A stretch of 15,141 nt of DNA from Balneolaceae bacterium (GTDB taxonomy: Bacteria; Bacteroidota; Rhodothermia; Balneolales; Balneolaceae): NCBI GenBank assembly GCA_007123985.1, contig SLGA01000063.1, positions 1 through 15,141 on the forward strand, read 5' to 3'. Position numbers and translations under genes: made by a program. Numbering within the stretch: the stretch's first letter is position 1; each line of letters opens with the position of its first letter. Below, piece by piece: positions 7,642 to 14,024 of the stretch. The notes below the pieces were generated by a model that had not been told where the DNA came from, ran no database searches, and saw only the letters and a program-made list of their open reading frames with translations.

Positions 7642-8625
7642 ATGAATACTGTAATGAAGCTGCTGATATCGATCGTAATTTGCCTCATTTCAGGCTTTAA
7701 TCCGGCTAACGCACAAAACCCCGAAAGAGGTGACACCCGTATTGTTATCATTTCCGATATGAACGAAAGCTACGGTTCCACCCACTACGATGTTTTTGTT
7801 GATACAACACTGGCCTGGATTGAAAGATGGCAACCCGATGCGATTTTATCAGCCGGAGATTATATCGCAGGCCAGAGCCTTGCGCTGGACGAAGAAGATA
7901 TACACGCCATGTGGGATGCTTTCGAAAAAATTATTGCGGCACCCATACGCACTATGAATATCCCCTTTGGAGTTACAATGGGGAATCATGATGCATCGCG
8001 CAGCGGCACATTCGATCACGAAAGAGAAATTGCTAAAAACTACTGGCTCCAAAACCCCCGGTTGCTGGATATGATGGATGGTGAGAACTATCCGTTCAAC
8101 TACAGTTTTACGGTAAATGATCTTTTTGTGATGAGTTGGGATGCATCTTATTCAGTTATTTCTGACCTGGACAAAAAGTGGGTGACAGATCAACTGGCGA
8201 GTGATGAAGCAAGAAATGCCAGTTACAGAATTTTGATGGGGCACCTGCCCTTCTATGCAGTAGCTGAAGGCCGAAATCGTGAAGGAGAGATTCTGAGGAA
8301 TGCTAACGAACTGTTTGCTATGGTGCGAGATGCAGGGCTCGATATTTACATCAGCGGGCATCATCACGCTTATTATCCGGCAAAAAAAGATGGAGTTCTG
8401 CTGCTCTCAGCCGGTGCAATTGGCAGCGGGCCCCGGCCACTATTAAACTCTGATTTGTCTGCTCGCCGAACCGTAACTCTGATAGATTTTTTTAAGAATT
8501 CCGAAGGCTTTGTTATTACTACCTTCGATCTTGAAAATAACCTGGAGGAAATTAATCCGGATGAACTCCCGGTGATAATTGAAGGCGTAAATGGAACTCT
8601 GAATCGCTATGGTCTCTCAGAGTGA
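7642..8625 (+). CDS. Exported calcineurin-like metallophosphoesterase
   Basis: The 327-residue protein has a cleavable signal peptide (hydrophobic 7-19, probable cut after PANA, residue 24). Four motifs of the calcineurin-like phosphoesterase fold are visible: GDYIAG (72-77), GNHD (114-117), GH (200-201, MGHLPFY) and GHHH (239-242). The first motif, usually D-x-H, is D39-M-N41 (IISDMNESYGS), so one metal ligand histidine is replaced by asparagine. I recall other members with a D-x-N and a following Ser-Tyr-Gly, so this may be a subfamily trait rather than decay. The enzyme would hydrolyse a phosphomonoester or phosphodiester in the periplasm; the substrate is not evident. ATG at 7642 is used; a second Met at residue 5 also leaves a full signal peptide. 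It follows the serine hydrolase gene by 31 bases. Confidence 0.88.
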   Translation: MNTVMKLLISIVICLISGFNPANAQNPERGDTRIVIISDMNESYGSTHYDVFVDTTLAWIERWQPDAILSAGDYIAGQSLALDEEDIHAMWDAFEKIIAAPIRTMNIPFGVTMGNHDASRSGTFDHEREIAKNYWLQNPRLLDMMDGENYPFNYSFTVNDLFVMSWDASYSVISDLDKKWVTDQLASDEARNASYRILMGHLPFYAVAEGRNREGEILRNANELFAMVRDAGLDIYISGHHHAYYPAKKDGVLLLSAGAIGSGPRPLLNSDLSARRTVTLIDFFKNSEGFVITTFDLENNLEEINPDELPVIIEGVNGTLNRYGLSE

Positions 8626-8696
8626 ATGATGTTTAGCTTGAATGCAAAGAAGCTTTATTGATCTTACATTTCAATATTTAACCAAATAAAAAAATT

Positions 8697-8726
8697 TTGC
8701 ATTGTGTATGAAAAGAGTGTTATCAT
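8697..8726 (+). promoter_or_regulatory. Candidate promoter of the methionine/sulfur operon leader
   Basis: TTGCAT (8697-8702) and TATCAT (8721-8726) are separated by 18 bases, a good -35/-10 pair. The predicted transcript start (about 8732-8734) falls on or beside the ATG of the leader peptide, so that mRNA would be leaderless or nearly so. A weaker alternative, TACATTTC (8665-8672), resembles the TAnnTTTG box but lacks a well-placed -33 element. Confidence 0.45.
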
Positions 8727-8733
8727 CTACGTA

Positions 8734-8790
8734 ATGAAAAAATCAGAACAAAATATTACCTGTTTGATGTGTATGTACTGTTGTACGTAA
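8734..8790 (+). CDS. Cysteine-rich leader peptide of a transcription attenuator
   Basis: A short frame, ATG to TAA, encodes 18 residues: MKKSEQNITCLMCMYCCT. Four of the last nine residues are Cys (10, 13, 16, 17), all TGT codons, with two Met between them. Cysteine is normally among the rarest residues, so this density is very unlikely by chance. The stop lies two bases before the antiterminator strand (8793-8799). That is where a classic attenuator needs it: a ribosome that reaches the stop would cover the strand, while one halted at Cys10 or Cys13 for lack of charged tRNA-Cys would leave it free. Downstream genes make homocysteine from sulfide, so cysteine control fits. I see no Shine-Dalgarno sequence. 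An eight-codon frame (MKRVLSST, 8708-8734) ends on the A of this ATG and could couple translation only if transcription starts further upstream. Confidence 0.7.
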   Translation: MKKSEQNITCLMCMYCCT

Positions 8791-8792
8791 CA

Positions 8793-8854
8793 CAGAGGGT
8801 ATATTGATTTTATAAAAATTTTGATAAGCCCTCTGGTGACAGCAGGGCTTTTTT
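8793..8854 (+). promoter_or_regulatory. Antiterminator/terminator switch of the Cys leader (attenuator)
   Basis: CAGAGGG (8793-8799) is exactly complementary to CCCTCTG (8829-8835). The latter is also most of the 5' arm of an intrinsic terminator: AAGCCCTCTG (8826-8835), a GUGA tetraloop of the GNRA type (8836-8839), CAG (8840-8842), one bulged C, AGGGCTT (8844-8850), then T to 8854. The two structures share bases and cannot coexist. This gives the standard attenuation logic, with the antiterminator forming only when the upstream segment is not covered by a terminating ribosome. The arrangement is seen in the sequence; regulation by cysteine is inferred. Confidence 0.72.
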
Positions 8855-8889
8855 GTTATCCGTACTTCCGGATTTGTTCTTTAAAACAT

Positions 8890-9026
8890 TGAACTCTTAT
8901 CACGAAAGGTGGAGGGACAGGCCCTGCGAAACCTTAGCAACCGTCCCGACAAGTCAATTGTCGGGAGTCAGGTGCTAAATCCTGCCCGATTATGTAGAAA
9001 TACGGAATCAGGGAAAGATGAGACGA
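8890..9026 (+). ncRNA. SAM-I riboswitch (S-box)
   Basis: The core reads GGTGGAGGGACAGGCCC (8908-8924), then GAAACC and AGCAACC (to 8942), the conserved P2/J2-3 part of SAM-I aptamers. P3 is an 8-bp stem CCCGACAA/TTGTCGGG (8945-8952/8958-8965), followed by GGTGCTAAATCCTGC (8971-8985) and the P4 arm closing with CAGG near 9009-9012. P1 pairs CTTATC (8896-8901) with GATGAG (9017-9022). The aptamer binds S-adenosylmethionine and, through the terminator just downstream, should switch the operon off when SAM is plentiful. The genes that follow (metY, metX, hom) are typical members of the SAM regulon. Confidence 0.93.
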
Positions 9027-9042
9027 AAGGCACTCAATTCAC

Positions 9043-9097
9043 AAAGCCTCTTCTGAAAATCTTTCCCAAACAAGGATTTTCGGAAGAGGCTTTTTTT
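9043..9097 (+). terminator. Riboswitch-controlled intrinsic terminator
   Basis: A 17-bp stem with one G-U pair joins 9045-9061 to 9075-9091, with a 13-base loop, and runs into seven T (9091-9097). GAAAGGC (9025-9031) can pair with GCCTcTTC (9046-9053, one bulge) and may act as the antiterminator, which would use bases next to the 3' strand of P1. This is the expression platform of the SAM-I element. Confidence 0.88.
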
Positions 9098-9176
9098 GTT
9101 TCAATACGATTTTATTCAACAAAGACACCTTAAAAAGATTTTGAAAAACACATTTACAAACTGGTTTGACAAGAAG

Positions 9177-9617
9177 ATGAGGGCAACACCCGAACTTGCG
9201 GCGGAAACCGATTCTGTTGAAAAACTTCTGCATGAAATAAAAACCATAGCCATCGTGGGTATATCCAGAAACAGACAAAAAGACAGCCACTTTGTGGGGC
9301 GTTACCTCCAGAAAGCCGGATATACCATCTATCCCGTAAATCCCGGAGCTGATGAAATATTGGGAGTAAAAGCCTATCCCGATCTGAAATCTATTCCGGA
9401 CACAATTGATGCGGTTGATATTTTTGTAAAACAGGAATATGTGCCACAAATAGTGGATGAAGCACTTGAAGTAAAACCCAAAGCAATTTGGCTTCAACTT
9501 GGGGTAGGAAGCCACAAATCTGAAATCGAAAAGGCCCGAAAGGCAGGAGTAAACATGGTTCAAAACAGGTGTATGAAGGTCGATCATCAGTTTTTAATTC
9601 GCGATAAAAACGGATGA
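9177..9617 (+). CDS. CoA-binding domain protein, YccU family
   Basis: The 146-residue protein is a single Rossmann-like CoA-binding domain. The signature is TIAIVGISRNRQKDSHFVGR, followed by GYTIYPVNPG, a WLQLGV strand and a C-terminal NRCMKVDH, as in YccU-type proteins. The fold binds CoA or an acyl-CoA in characterised relatives, but the cellular role of this family is not settled. I chose ATG at 9177. A longer frame begins with TTG at 9096, but that codon is inside the U-run of the riboswitch terminator and the extra 27 residues are not part of the family. As the first gene behind the SAM-I element and 68 bases before metY, it belongs to the methionine operon. A link to acetyl-CoA use by MetX or to sulfur handling is a guess. 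Confidence 0.88.
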   Translation: MRATPELAAETDSVEKLLHEIKTIAIVGISRNRQKDSHFVGRYLQKAGYTIYPVNPGADEILGVKAYPDLKSIPDTIDAVDIFVKQEYVPQIVDEALEVKPKAIWLQLGVGSHKSEIEKARKAGVNMVQNRCMKVDHQFLIRDKNG

Positions 9618-9685
9618 CCGGCCGCTTCTGACTTCTACATACTTACAGCCCAAATATCAACTCAACTACTAAAACAGATACCACA

Positions 9686-11017
9686 ATGAGCAATAACGGA
9701 CAAGAAAAAAACTACAAATTCGAAACACTGCAGCTTCATGCAGGCCAGGAACCAGACCCAACAACAGGATCACGAGCAGTTCCCATCTATCAAACAACGT
9801 CGTATCAATTCAATGATACCGAACATGCTGCTACTCTTTTTGCACTGAAAGATTTTGGTAACATCTACACGCGCATCATGAATCCAACAACGGATGTGTT
9901 TGAAAAGCGTATCGCAGCTCTTGAAGGGGGAGCAGCAGCAGTGGCAACATCATCCGGCCAGGCAGCACAATTTTTAGCAGTAATAACACTTGCCCAGGCA
10001 GGTGATAATATTGTATCCACTCCGAATTTATATGGCGGTACCTACAATCAATTTAAGGTTACCCTTCCACGGCTTGGTGTTGATGTGAAATTTGTTGGTG
10101 GTGATGACTCTCCTGCAGATTTTGAAGCCGCCATCGACGAAAATACAAAAGCGATCTATGTTGAAAGTATAGGTAACCCGAGAGGCAACGTCCCCGATTT
10201 TGAAGGTATTTCAGCAGTAGCGAAAAAACACGGTGTAGCACTCATCGTGGATAACACCTTTGGTGCAGCAGGTGCCATTGCACGCCCAATTGATCATGGT
10301 GCAAATGTTGTAGTACAATCTGCTACAAAATGGATTGGCGGCCACGGCACAAGTATTGGCGGTGTAATCGTCGATGCAGGAAACTTTGACTGGGGAAATG
10401 GCCGTTACCCTCTCTTTACAGATCCTGCGCCGGGTTATCATGGTCTGAATTTCTGGGAAGTGTTTGGCTCAGACGGTCCATTTGGAAATATCGCTTTTGC
10501 AATACGCGCTCGTGTTGAAGGCCTCCGTGATGTAGGCCCTGCTATCTCACCGTTTAACAGTTTCCTGCTACTCCAGGGTCTTGAAACCCTTTCTTTGCGC
10601 GCAGAGCGTCATACAGAAAATGCGCAGAAACTGGCTGAATGGCTTCAAACACAGGATGCTGTTTCGTGGGTTAACTACACCGGTTTACCGGATCATTCAC
10701 ATCATGAAAACGGCAAAAAATATCTGCAAAACGGGCGATTTGGAGCCGTGCTTACATTTGGTGTGAAAGGCGGGTATGATGCTGCGCGGGAGTTCATCGA
10801 AGGCGTGGAGCTGGCCAGCCACCTGGCCAATGTTGGGGATGCAAAAACACTTGTTATTCATCCATCATCAACCACTCATCAACAGCTTTCTGCTGATGAA
10901 CAGGCTTCAAGTGGTGTAAAGGAAGACCTGATTCGTGTATCGGTTGGAATTGAACACATCGATGATATTATCGCTGACTTTGAGCAGGCTTTCAGCAAGA
11001 TTAAGGTAAACGTTTAG
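9686..11017 (+). CDS. metY: O-acetylhomoserine sulfhydrylase (O-acetylhomoserine aminocarboxypropyltransferase)
   Basis: MetY makes homocysteine from O-acetylhomoserine and sulfide, bypassing cystathionine. The 443-residue protein is a Cys/Met-metabolism PLP enzyme of fold type I, and the length suits MetY rather than the shorter cystathionine synthase and lyases. Motifs: FETLQLHAGQEPDP (12-25), YTRIMNPT (61-68), the PLP-phosphate loop SSGQAA (89-94), the aspartate contacting the pyridine nitrogen (VDNTFG, Asp189) and the Schiff-base Lys215 in SATKWIGGHG. The insert FTDPAPGYHGLNFWEVFG near residue 245-262 is typical of MetY. It lies in the riboswitch-controlled operon, followed by metX, which makes its substrate. 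Some MetY enzymes also use O-acetylserine, which would make cysteine control of the operon sensible, but that activity is not shown here. Confidence 0.96.
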   Translation: MSNNGQEKNYKFETLQLHAGQEPDPTTGSRAVPIYQTTSYQFNDTEHAATLFALKDFGNIYTRIMNPTTDVFEKRIAALEGGAAAVATSSGQAAQFLAVITLAQAGDNIVSTPNLYGGTYNQFKVTLPRLGVDVKFVGGDDSPADFEAAIDENTKAIYVESIGNPRGNVPDFEGISAVAKKHGVALIVDNTFGAAGAIARPIDHGANVVVQSATKWIGGHGTSIGGVIVDAGNFDWGNGRYPLFTDPAPGYHGLNFWEVFGSDGPFGNIAFAIRARVEGLRDVGPAISPFNSFLLLQGLETLSLRAERHTENAQKLAEWLQTQDAVSWVNYTGLPDHSHHENGKKYLQNGRFGAVLTFGVKGGYDAAREFIEGVELASHLANVGDAKTLVIHPSSTTHQQLSADEQASSGVKEDLIRVSVGIEHIDDIIADFEQAFSKIKVNV

Positions 11018-11043
11018 CAGTACCTTGCAACCATCTATCAAAT

Positions 11044-11072
11044 AATCCGGTTCCTCTATATGGAACCGGATT
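11044..11072 (+). other. Strong 11-bp stem-loop between metY and metX
   Basis: AATCCGGTTCC (11044-11054) pairs perfectly with GGAACCGGATT (11062-11072) over a 7-base loop. It is followed by only one more T and then seven A, so it is not a canonical terminator. It may act as a partial terminator, an RNA processing site or a 3' stabiliser that sets metY apart from metX-hom. The remaining bases to 11155 show no other signal I can support. Confidence 0.6.
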
Positions 11073-11155
11073 TAAAAAAATCAATACCGAATGGTTATAT
11101 CGGAAGAGCATTGAGCATAAAATCAGTACAAGACTCGCAACTTTATCATCATTAA

Positions 11156-12226
11156 ATGAATCAAGGTATCATTAAATCAAAGCTGGACGAACCATTTATT
11201 ACCGAATCGGGGCATTGTTTTATTAATGCTGATGTAGCCTATAAAACATGGGGCAAACTGAACGCTTCGAGGGATAATGTAATCGTGATCTGCCATGCGC
11301 TTACAGGCCATGCCGCCGCAGATGAATGGTTTCCTGGGTTAATTGGCAATGGCCGAGTGGCTGATCCGGCCAAAAGTTTTATCATCTGCATTAATATTCC
11401 CGGAAGTTGTTACGGCTCTATAGGGCCTTGGACCATAAACACAGAAACCGGCACCCCTTATAAAAACAATTTTCCTGCCATTACCATCAGGGATATGGTG
11501 AAGTTTCAACAGCTTCTGCTTGATCAGCTTGATATAAGGGGTATTGAGTTGATTATAGGAGGATCTCTGGGTGGAATGCAGGCTCTGGAGTTTATAATCG
11601 TGGATAACCGTATTAAATCTGCAGCACTAATTGCCATGGGTAAATCTCATACACCCTGGGCAATTGGCATCAGCCATGCACAGAGATCGGCCATTTACAG
11701 TGATCTGAAATGGAAAAATGGTGATTACGAACGAAATGATGCCCCCTATCAGGGAATAGCCGCTGCCCGGATGATGGCAATGATAACTTATCGTACGCCG
11801 GAAGATTACAATCGAAAATTTGGCAGAAAGCTTCAGAACGAAGACGGGCAGTTTCAGGTGGAATCGTACCTGAATTACCAGGGAGATAAACTGGCTAAAC
11901 GATTTGATGCCCTTAGCTATGTTTCTCTTACAAAATCGATGGATACGCATGATGTAGCCCGGGAAAGGGGATCTGCAAAAGAGGTTTTAAGCAACATTTC
12001 CATTCCAGTAGCTGTGATTGGAATCAACTCCGATCATCTCTATCCCGTTTACGAACAGAAAGAGCTTGCCGCCCTGCTTAATAATGCAACATACAATGAA
12101 ATAACCTCAGATTACGGCCATGATGCATTCCTGATAGAGTTTGAACAACTCAATGAAATTATCGAACCCTTTTACAACAAACACCGAAACAGACTGGAAA
12201 AAAATGACACAGTTAAAAGCCTTTAA
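11156..12226 (+). CDS. metX: Homoserine O-acetyltransferase
   Basis: MetX activates homoserine by acyl transfer from acetyl-CoA, giving O-acetylhomoserine for MetY. The 356-residue protein has the alpha/beta-hydrolase layout of the family. The oxyanion-side motif is VICHALTGHAAADEW (44-58). The nucleophile elbow is GGSLGG (135-140, Ser137). The acid is Asp293 in GINSDHLYP, and the base is His322 in YGHDAFL. The segments GSCYGSIGPWTINTETGTPY (83-102) and RDMVKFQQLLLDQL (112-125) are also characteristic. Acetyl rather than succinyl specificity is inferred from the partner MetY; some enzymes of this family are succinyltransferases. The 3' end overlaps hom by 23 bases, which points to translational coupling of the two steps. 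Confidence 0.95.
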   Translation: MNQGIIKSKLDEPFITESGHCFINADVAYKTWGKLNASRDNVIVICHALTGHAAADEWFPGLIGNGRVADPAKSFIICINIPGSCYGSIGPWTINTETGTPYKNNFPAITIRDMVKFQQLLLDQLDIRGIELIIGGSLGGMQALEFIIVDNRIKSAALIAMGKSHTPWAIGISHAQRSAIYSDLKWKNGDYERNDAPYQGIAAARMMAMITYRTPEDYNRKFGRKLQNEDGQFQVESYLNYQGDKLAKRFDALSYVSLTKSMDTHDVARERGSAKEVLSNISIPVAVIGINSDHLYPVYEQKELAALLNNATYNEITSDYGHDAFLIEFEQLNEIIEPFYNKHRNRLEKNDTVKSL

Positions 12227-13277
12227 AAATCCCACTCCACAAAAAGCTGAGAAAGTGAAAAAATTATTTATAGCGGGGGTTGGTGCCGTAGGTAACACAC
12301 TTTTGAAACAGGTTTCAAAATATGGAACTGAAAAATCGCTTCGTGTGCTTGGTGTGTGCAATAGCAAACATACTCTGTGGTACGATCGGAGCCAGAGTAG
12401 TTACTCTCTCAAAAATCTCCTCAGAGCACCGCACAGAGACTGGGATGAAATTATTGAAAAGCTATCAACCTATGAAAAGGGCTCTGTTATCTTTGTTGAT
12501 TCAACCGGGAGCCCAGAAGTGGCTGAGCTATACCCCAGGTTTCTAAAAAACCACATCCATGTGGTAACACCAAGTAAACTGGCGAACACCCAGAGCCAGG
12601 AAAAATTCGACCTGCTTCATCACTGTGCAGCTGAAAATGGAGTACAGTTTCTGTATGAAACCAATGTTGGAGCCGGTTTACCACTGATTTATGCCATAAA
12701 AAACCTGCAGTATACAGGTGATAAAATCATTGAAATAAGCGGGGTTGTTTCCGGAACAATGACTTACCTGTTTTCAGAGCTTGATAAAGGTAAAAGTTTC
12801 AGTGAGTCCGTAATTCAGGCAAGAACTCTCGGATATGCCGAGCCCGATCCGCGGGACGATCTTTCCGGTGAAGATGTAGCCAGAAAATTTTTGATTCTTG
12901 CGCGAATTTGCGGTCTCTACATAGAAAGGGATGAACTGGAGGTTGAATCACTGATTCCGCAGAAACTTAAAGATGTTAATTCCGTTACCTTCCTTGAAGA
13001 ACTGCACAAATTTGATGATGAGTGGAAAAACAGGCTTAAGGAAGCCAATGATAACGGCAATACACTCAGATATACAGGCATTCTGAAAGATGGCAAGATA
13101 AAGGTGGGAATTCAAACTGTGCCAAAATCCTCATCGATTGGGCAGCTTACAGGCACTAACAACTTACTGAGTATTAAAAGCCGGCGATATTTCGACCAGC
13201 CTTTGATTATACAGGGACCGGGTGCCGGCAAAGAGGTTACTGCAGCCGGTATATTAGCTGATATCTTAAGTATTTAA
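12204..13277 (+). CDS. hom: Homoserine dehydrogenase (monofunctional, no ACT domain)
   Basis: Homoserine dehydrogenase reduces aspartate 4-semialdehyde to homoserine with NAD(P)H. The protein has 357 residues from ATG at 12204. The dinucleotide loop is GVGAVG (25-30), and the catalytic domain shows YETNVGAGLPLI (151-162), GVVSGTMTYLF (180-190) and GYAEPDPRDDLSGEDVARK (210-228). It resembles the C-terminal dehydrogenase half of bifunctional ThrA/MetL enzymes, here standing alone without aspartokinase or a C-terminal ACT domain, so threonine feedback through ACT is absent. A longer frame from 12141 would lie deep inside metX and adds 21 unrelated residues; the chosen ATG still overlaps metX by 23 bases. 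It is last in the SAM-controlled operon and feeds MetX directly. Confidence 0.94.
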   Translation: MTQLKAFKNPTPQKAEKVKKLFIAGVGAVGNTLLKQVSKYGTEKSLRVLGVCNSKHTLWYDRSQSSYSLKNLLRAPHRDWDEIIEKLSTYEKGSVIFVDSTGSPEVAELYPRFLKNHIHVVTPSKLANTQSQEKFDLLHHCAAENGVQFLYETNVGAGLPLIYAIKNLQYTGDKIIEISGVVSGTMTYLFSELDKGKSFSESVIQARTLGYAEPDPRDDLSGEDVARKFLILARICGLYIERDELEVESLIPQKLKDVNSVTFLEELHKFDDEWKNRLKEANDNGNTLRYTGILKDGKIKVGIQTVPKSSSIGQLTGTNNLLSIKSRRYFDQPLIIQGPGAGKEVTAAGILADILSI

Positions 13278-13290
13278 CCAAATGAATAAA

Positions 13291-13316
13291 AAAACCCCGG
13301 CTTGCGGGGTTTTTAT
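13291..13316 (+). terminator. Intrinsic terminator closing the methionine operon (possibly bidirectional)
   Basis: AAAACCCCG (13291-13299) and CGGGGTTTT (13305-13313) form a GC-rich stem with a 5-base loop, followed by T-rich sequence. It begins 13 bases after the hom stop. On the other strand the A-run becomes a U-run, so the same hairpin can terminate the convergent lipoprotein gene ending at 13329. Confidence 0.9.
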
Positions 13317-13328
13317 TTTTAATGATAG

Positions 13329-13778
13329 TTATTGACCATCAATAATTAGAGGCAACTCTTTCGCACTTACACTCATATTTTGAGTTACATCAAATGCCTG
13401 GCCACCGGGCTCGTGATTTCCAACAAATTTGAACCTCCAGGTTCCACTCCATTTAAAAAATGCCGTTCCATCCTCCTGAAGATCGAACGCCTGATTCGCC
13501 TGAACAATTAATCCTTGCGGACTATAACTGATAGACGCATTATTTGGATTTGTAACCACGATCTCTACCAGCCTTACGCGAACATTGGATGAAGCTCTGA
13601 AACGAATTCCGGGATCTCCGCCTACCAATGTTGTTTGCAGTGAACTGATATTAAAAGATGGGGCTAACGGTCCTTCATCTACTGGTGCTGTAGTATTATC
13701 ATCGCTACAACTTAATACCAGAAATGGTACTAAAAGAAGAGCAACTATAATGTTCAATACTCTCTTTTTACTGTTCAT
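13329..13778 (-). CDS. Small lipoprotein of unknown function
   Basis: The 149-residue protein has a lipoprotein signal peptide with a hydrophobic core at 9-22 and lipidation Cys24 in VLSCSDDN. The SDD directly after the cysteine resembles the acidic lipoprotein export signal of Bacteroidota, which would place it on the cell surface; this is inference. The mature part seems beta-rich (RVRLVEIVVTNPN, AFFKWSGTWRFKFVG) and could be an Ig-like or jelly-roll fold, but I recognise no family. A strong Shine-Dalgarno sequence, GGAGGAG (13781-13787 on the minus strand), lies two bases before the ATG-proximal TTA, which supports this start. The gene stands alone and converges with hom across a shared terminator. 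Confidence 0.82.
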   Translation of the reverse strand: MNSKKRVLNIIVALLLVPFLVLSCSDDNTTAPVDEGPLAPSFNISSLQTTLVGGDPGIRFRASSNVRVRLVEIVVTNPNNASISYSPQGLIVQANQAFDLQEDGTAFFKWSGTWRFKFVGNHEPGGQAFDVTQNMSVSAKELPLIIDGQ

Positions 13779-13964
13779 AACTCCTCCGGTTTAAGTTCAA
13801 TAAAAAGTATTTTTACCTCTCTTTATCTAATTAAATTTACGTATTCAGCTACATAAAAAAACATGCTAAATCTAATTATTATTAACTATACTCGAGACCT
13901 TATGGAGTTATTTTTATTTCACTTTGCATTTTTTTTTGAGAGTAAATACAAGTCTTGAATAAAA

Positions 13965-14000
13965 AAAAAGTCTCATGCTGTTCACAACATGAGACTTTTT
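13965..14000 (-). terminator. Intrinsic terminator of the outer-membrane protein gene
   Basis: A perfect stem joins GTCTCATG (13970-13977) to CATGAGAC (13988-13995), extended by A-T pairs to about 13 bp, with a 10-base loop. Read on the minus strand it ends in a run of nine T. It starts 25 bases beyond the stop of the gene at 14025. The rest of 13779-14024 is very AT-rich and should contain the lipoprotein's promoter, but I cannot assign boxes. Confidence 0.88.
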
Positions 14001-14024
14001 ACGCTGTTTTCACCAAATATTTAG

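Noticed and set aside
8641..8668. Possible terminator after the phosphoesterase gene (AGCTT/AAGCT)
   Set aside because: The stem has only five pairs and no U-run follows.
8909..9133. 74-codon plus-strand frame across the riboswitch
   Set aside because: It covers the SAM-I aptamer and terminator exactly, so the apparent protein is an accident of the structured RNA.
9096..9176. Extended N-terminus of the CoA-binding protein from TTG
   Set aside because: The TTG is in the U-run of the SAM-I terminator and the extra residues do not belong to the family; ATG at 9177 fits better.
9039..9587. 182-codon minus-strand frame
   Set aside because: It is antisense to the CoA-binding gene and to the riboswitch terminator; the translation is Phe/Tyr/Cys-rich noise typical of a shadow frame.
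12141..12203. Upstream start for homoserine dehydrogenase
   Set aside because: It would extend deep into metX and add residues with no family match; the ATG at 12204 is sufficient.
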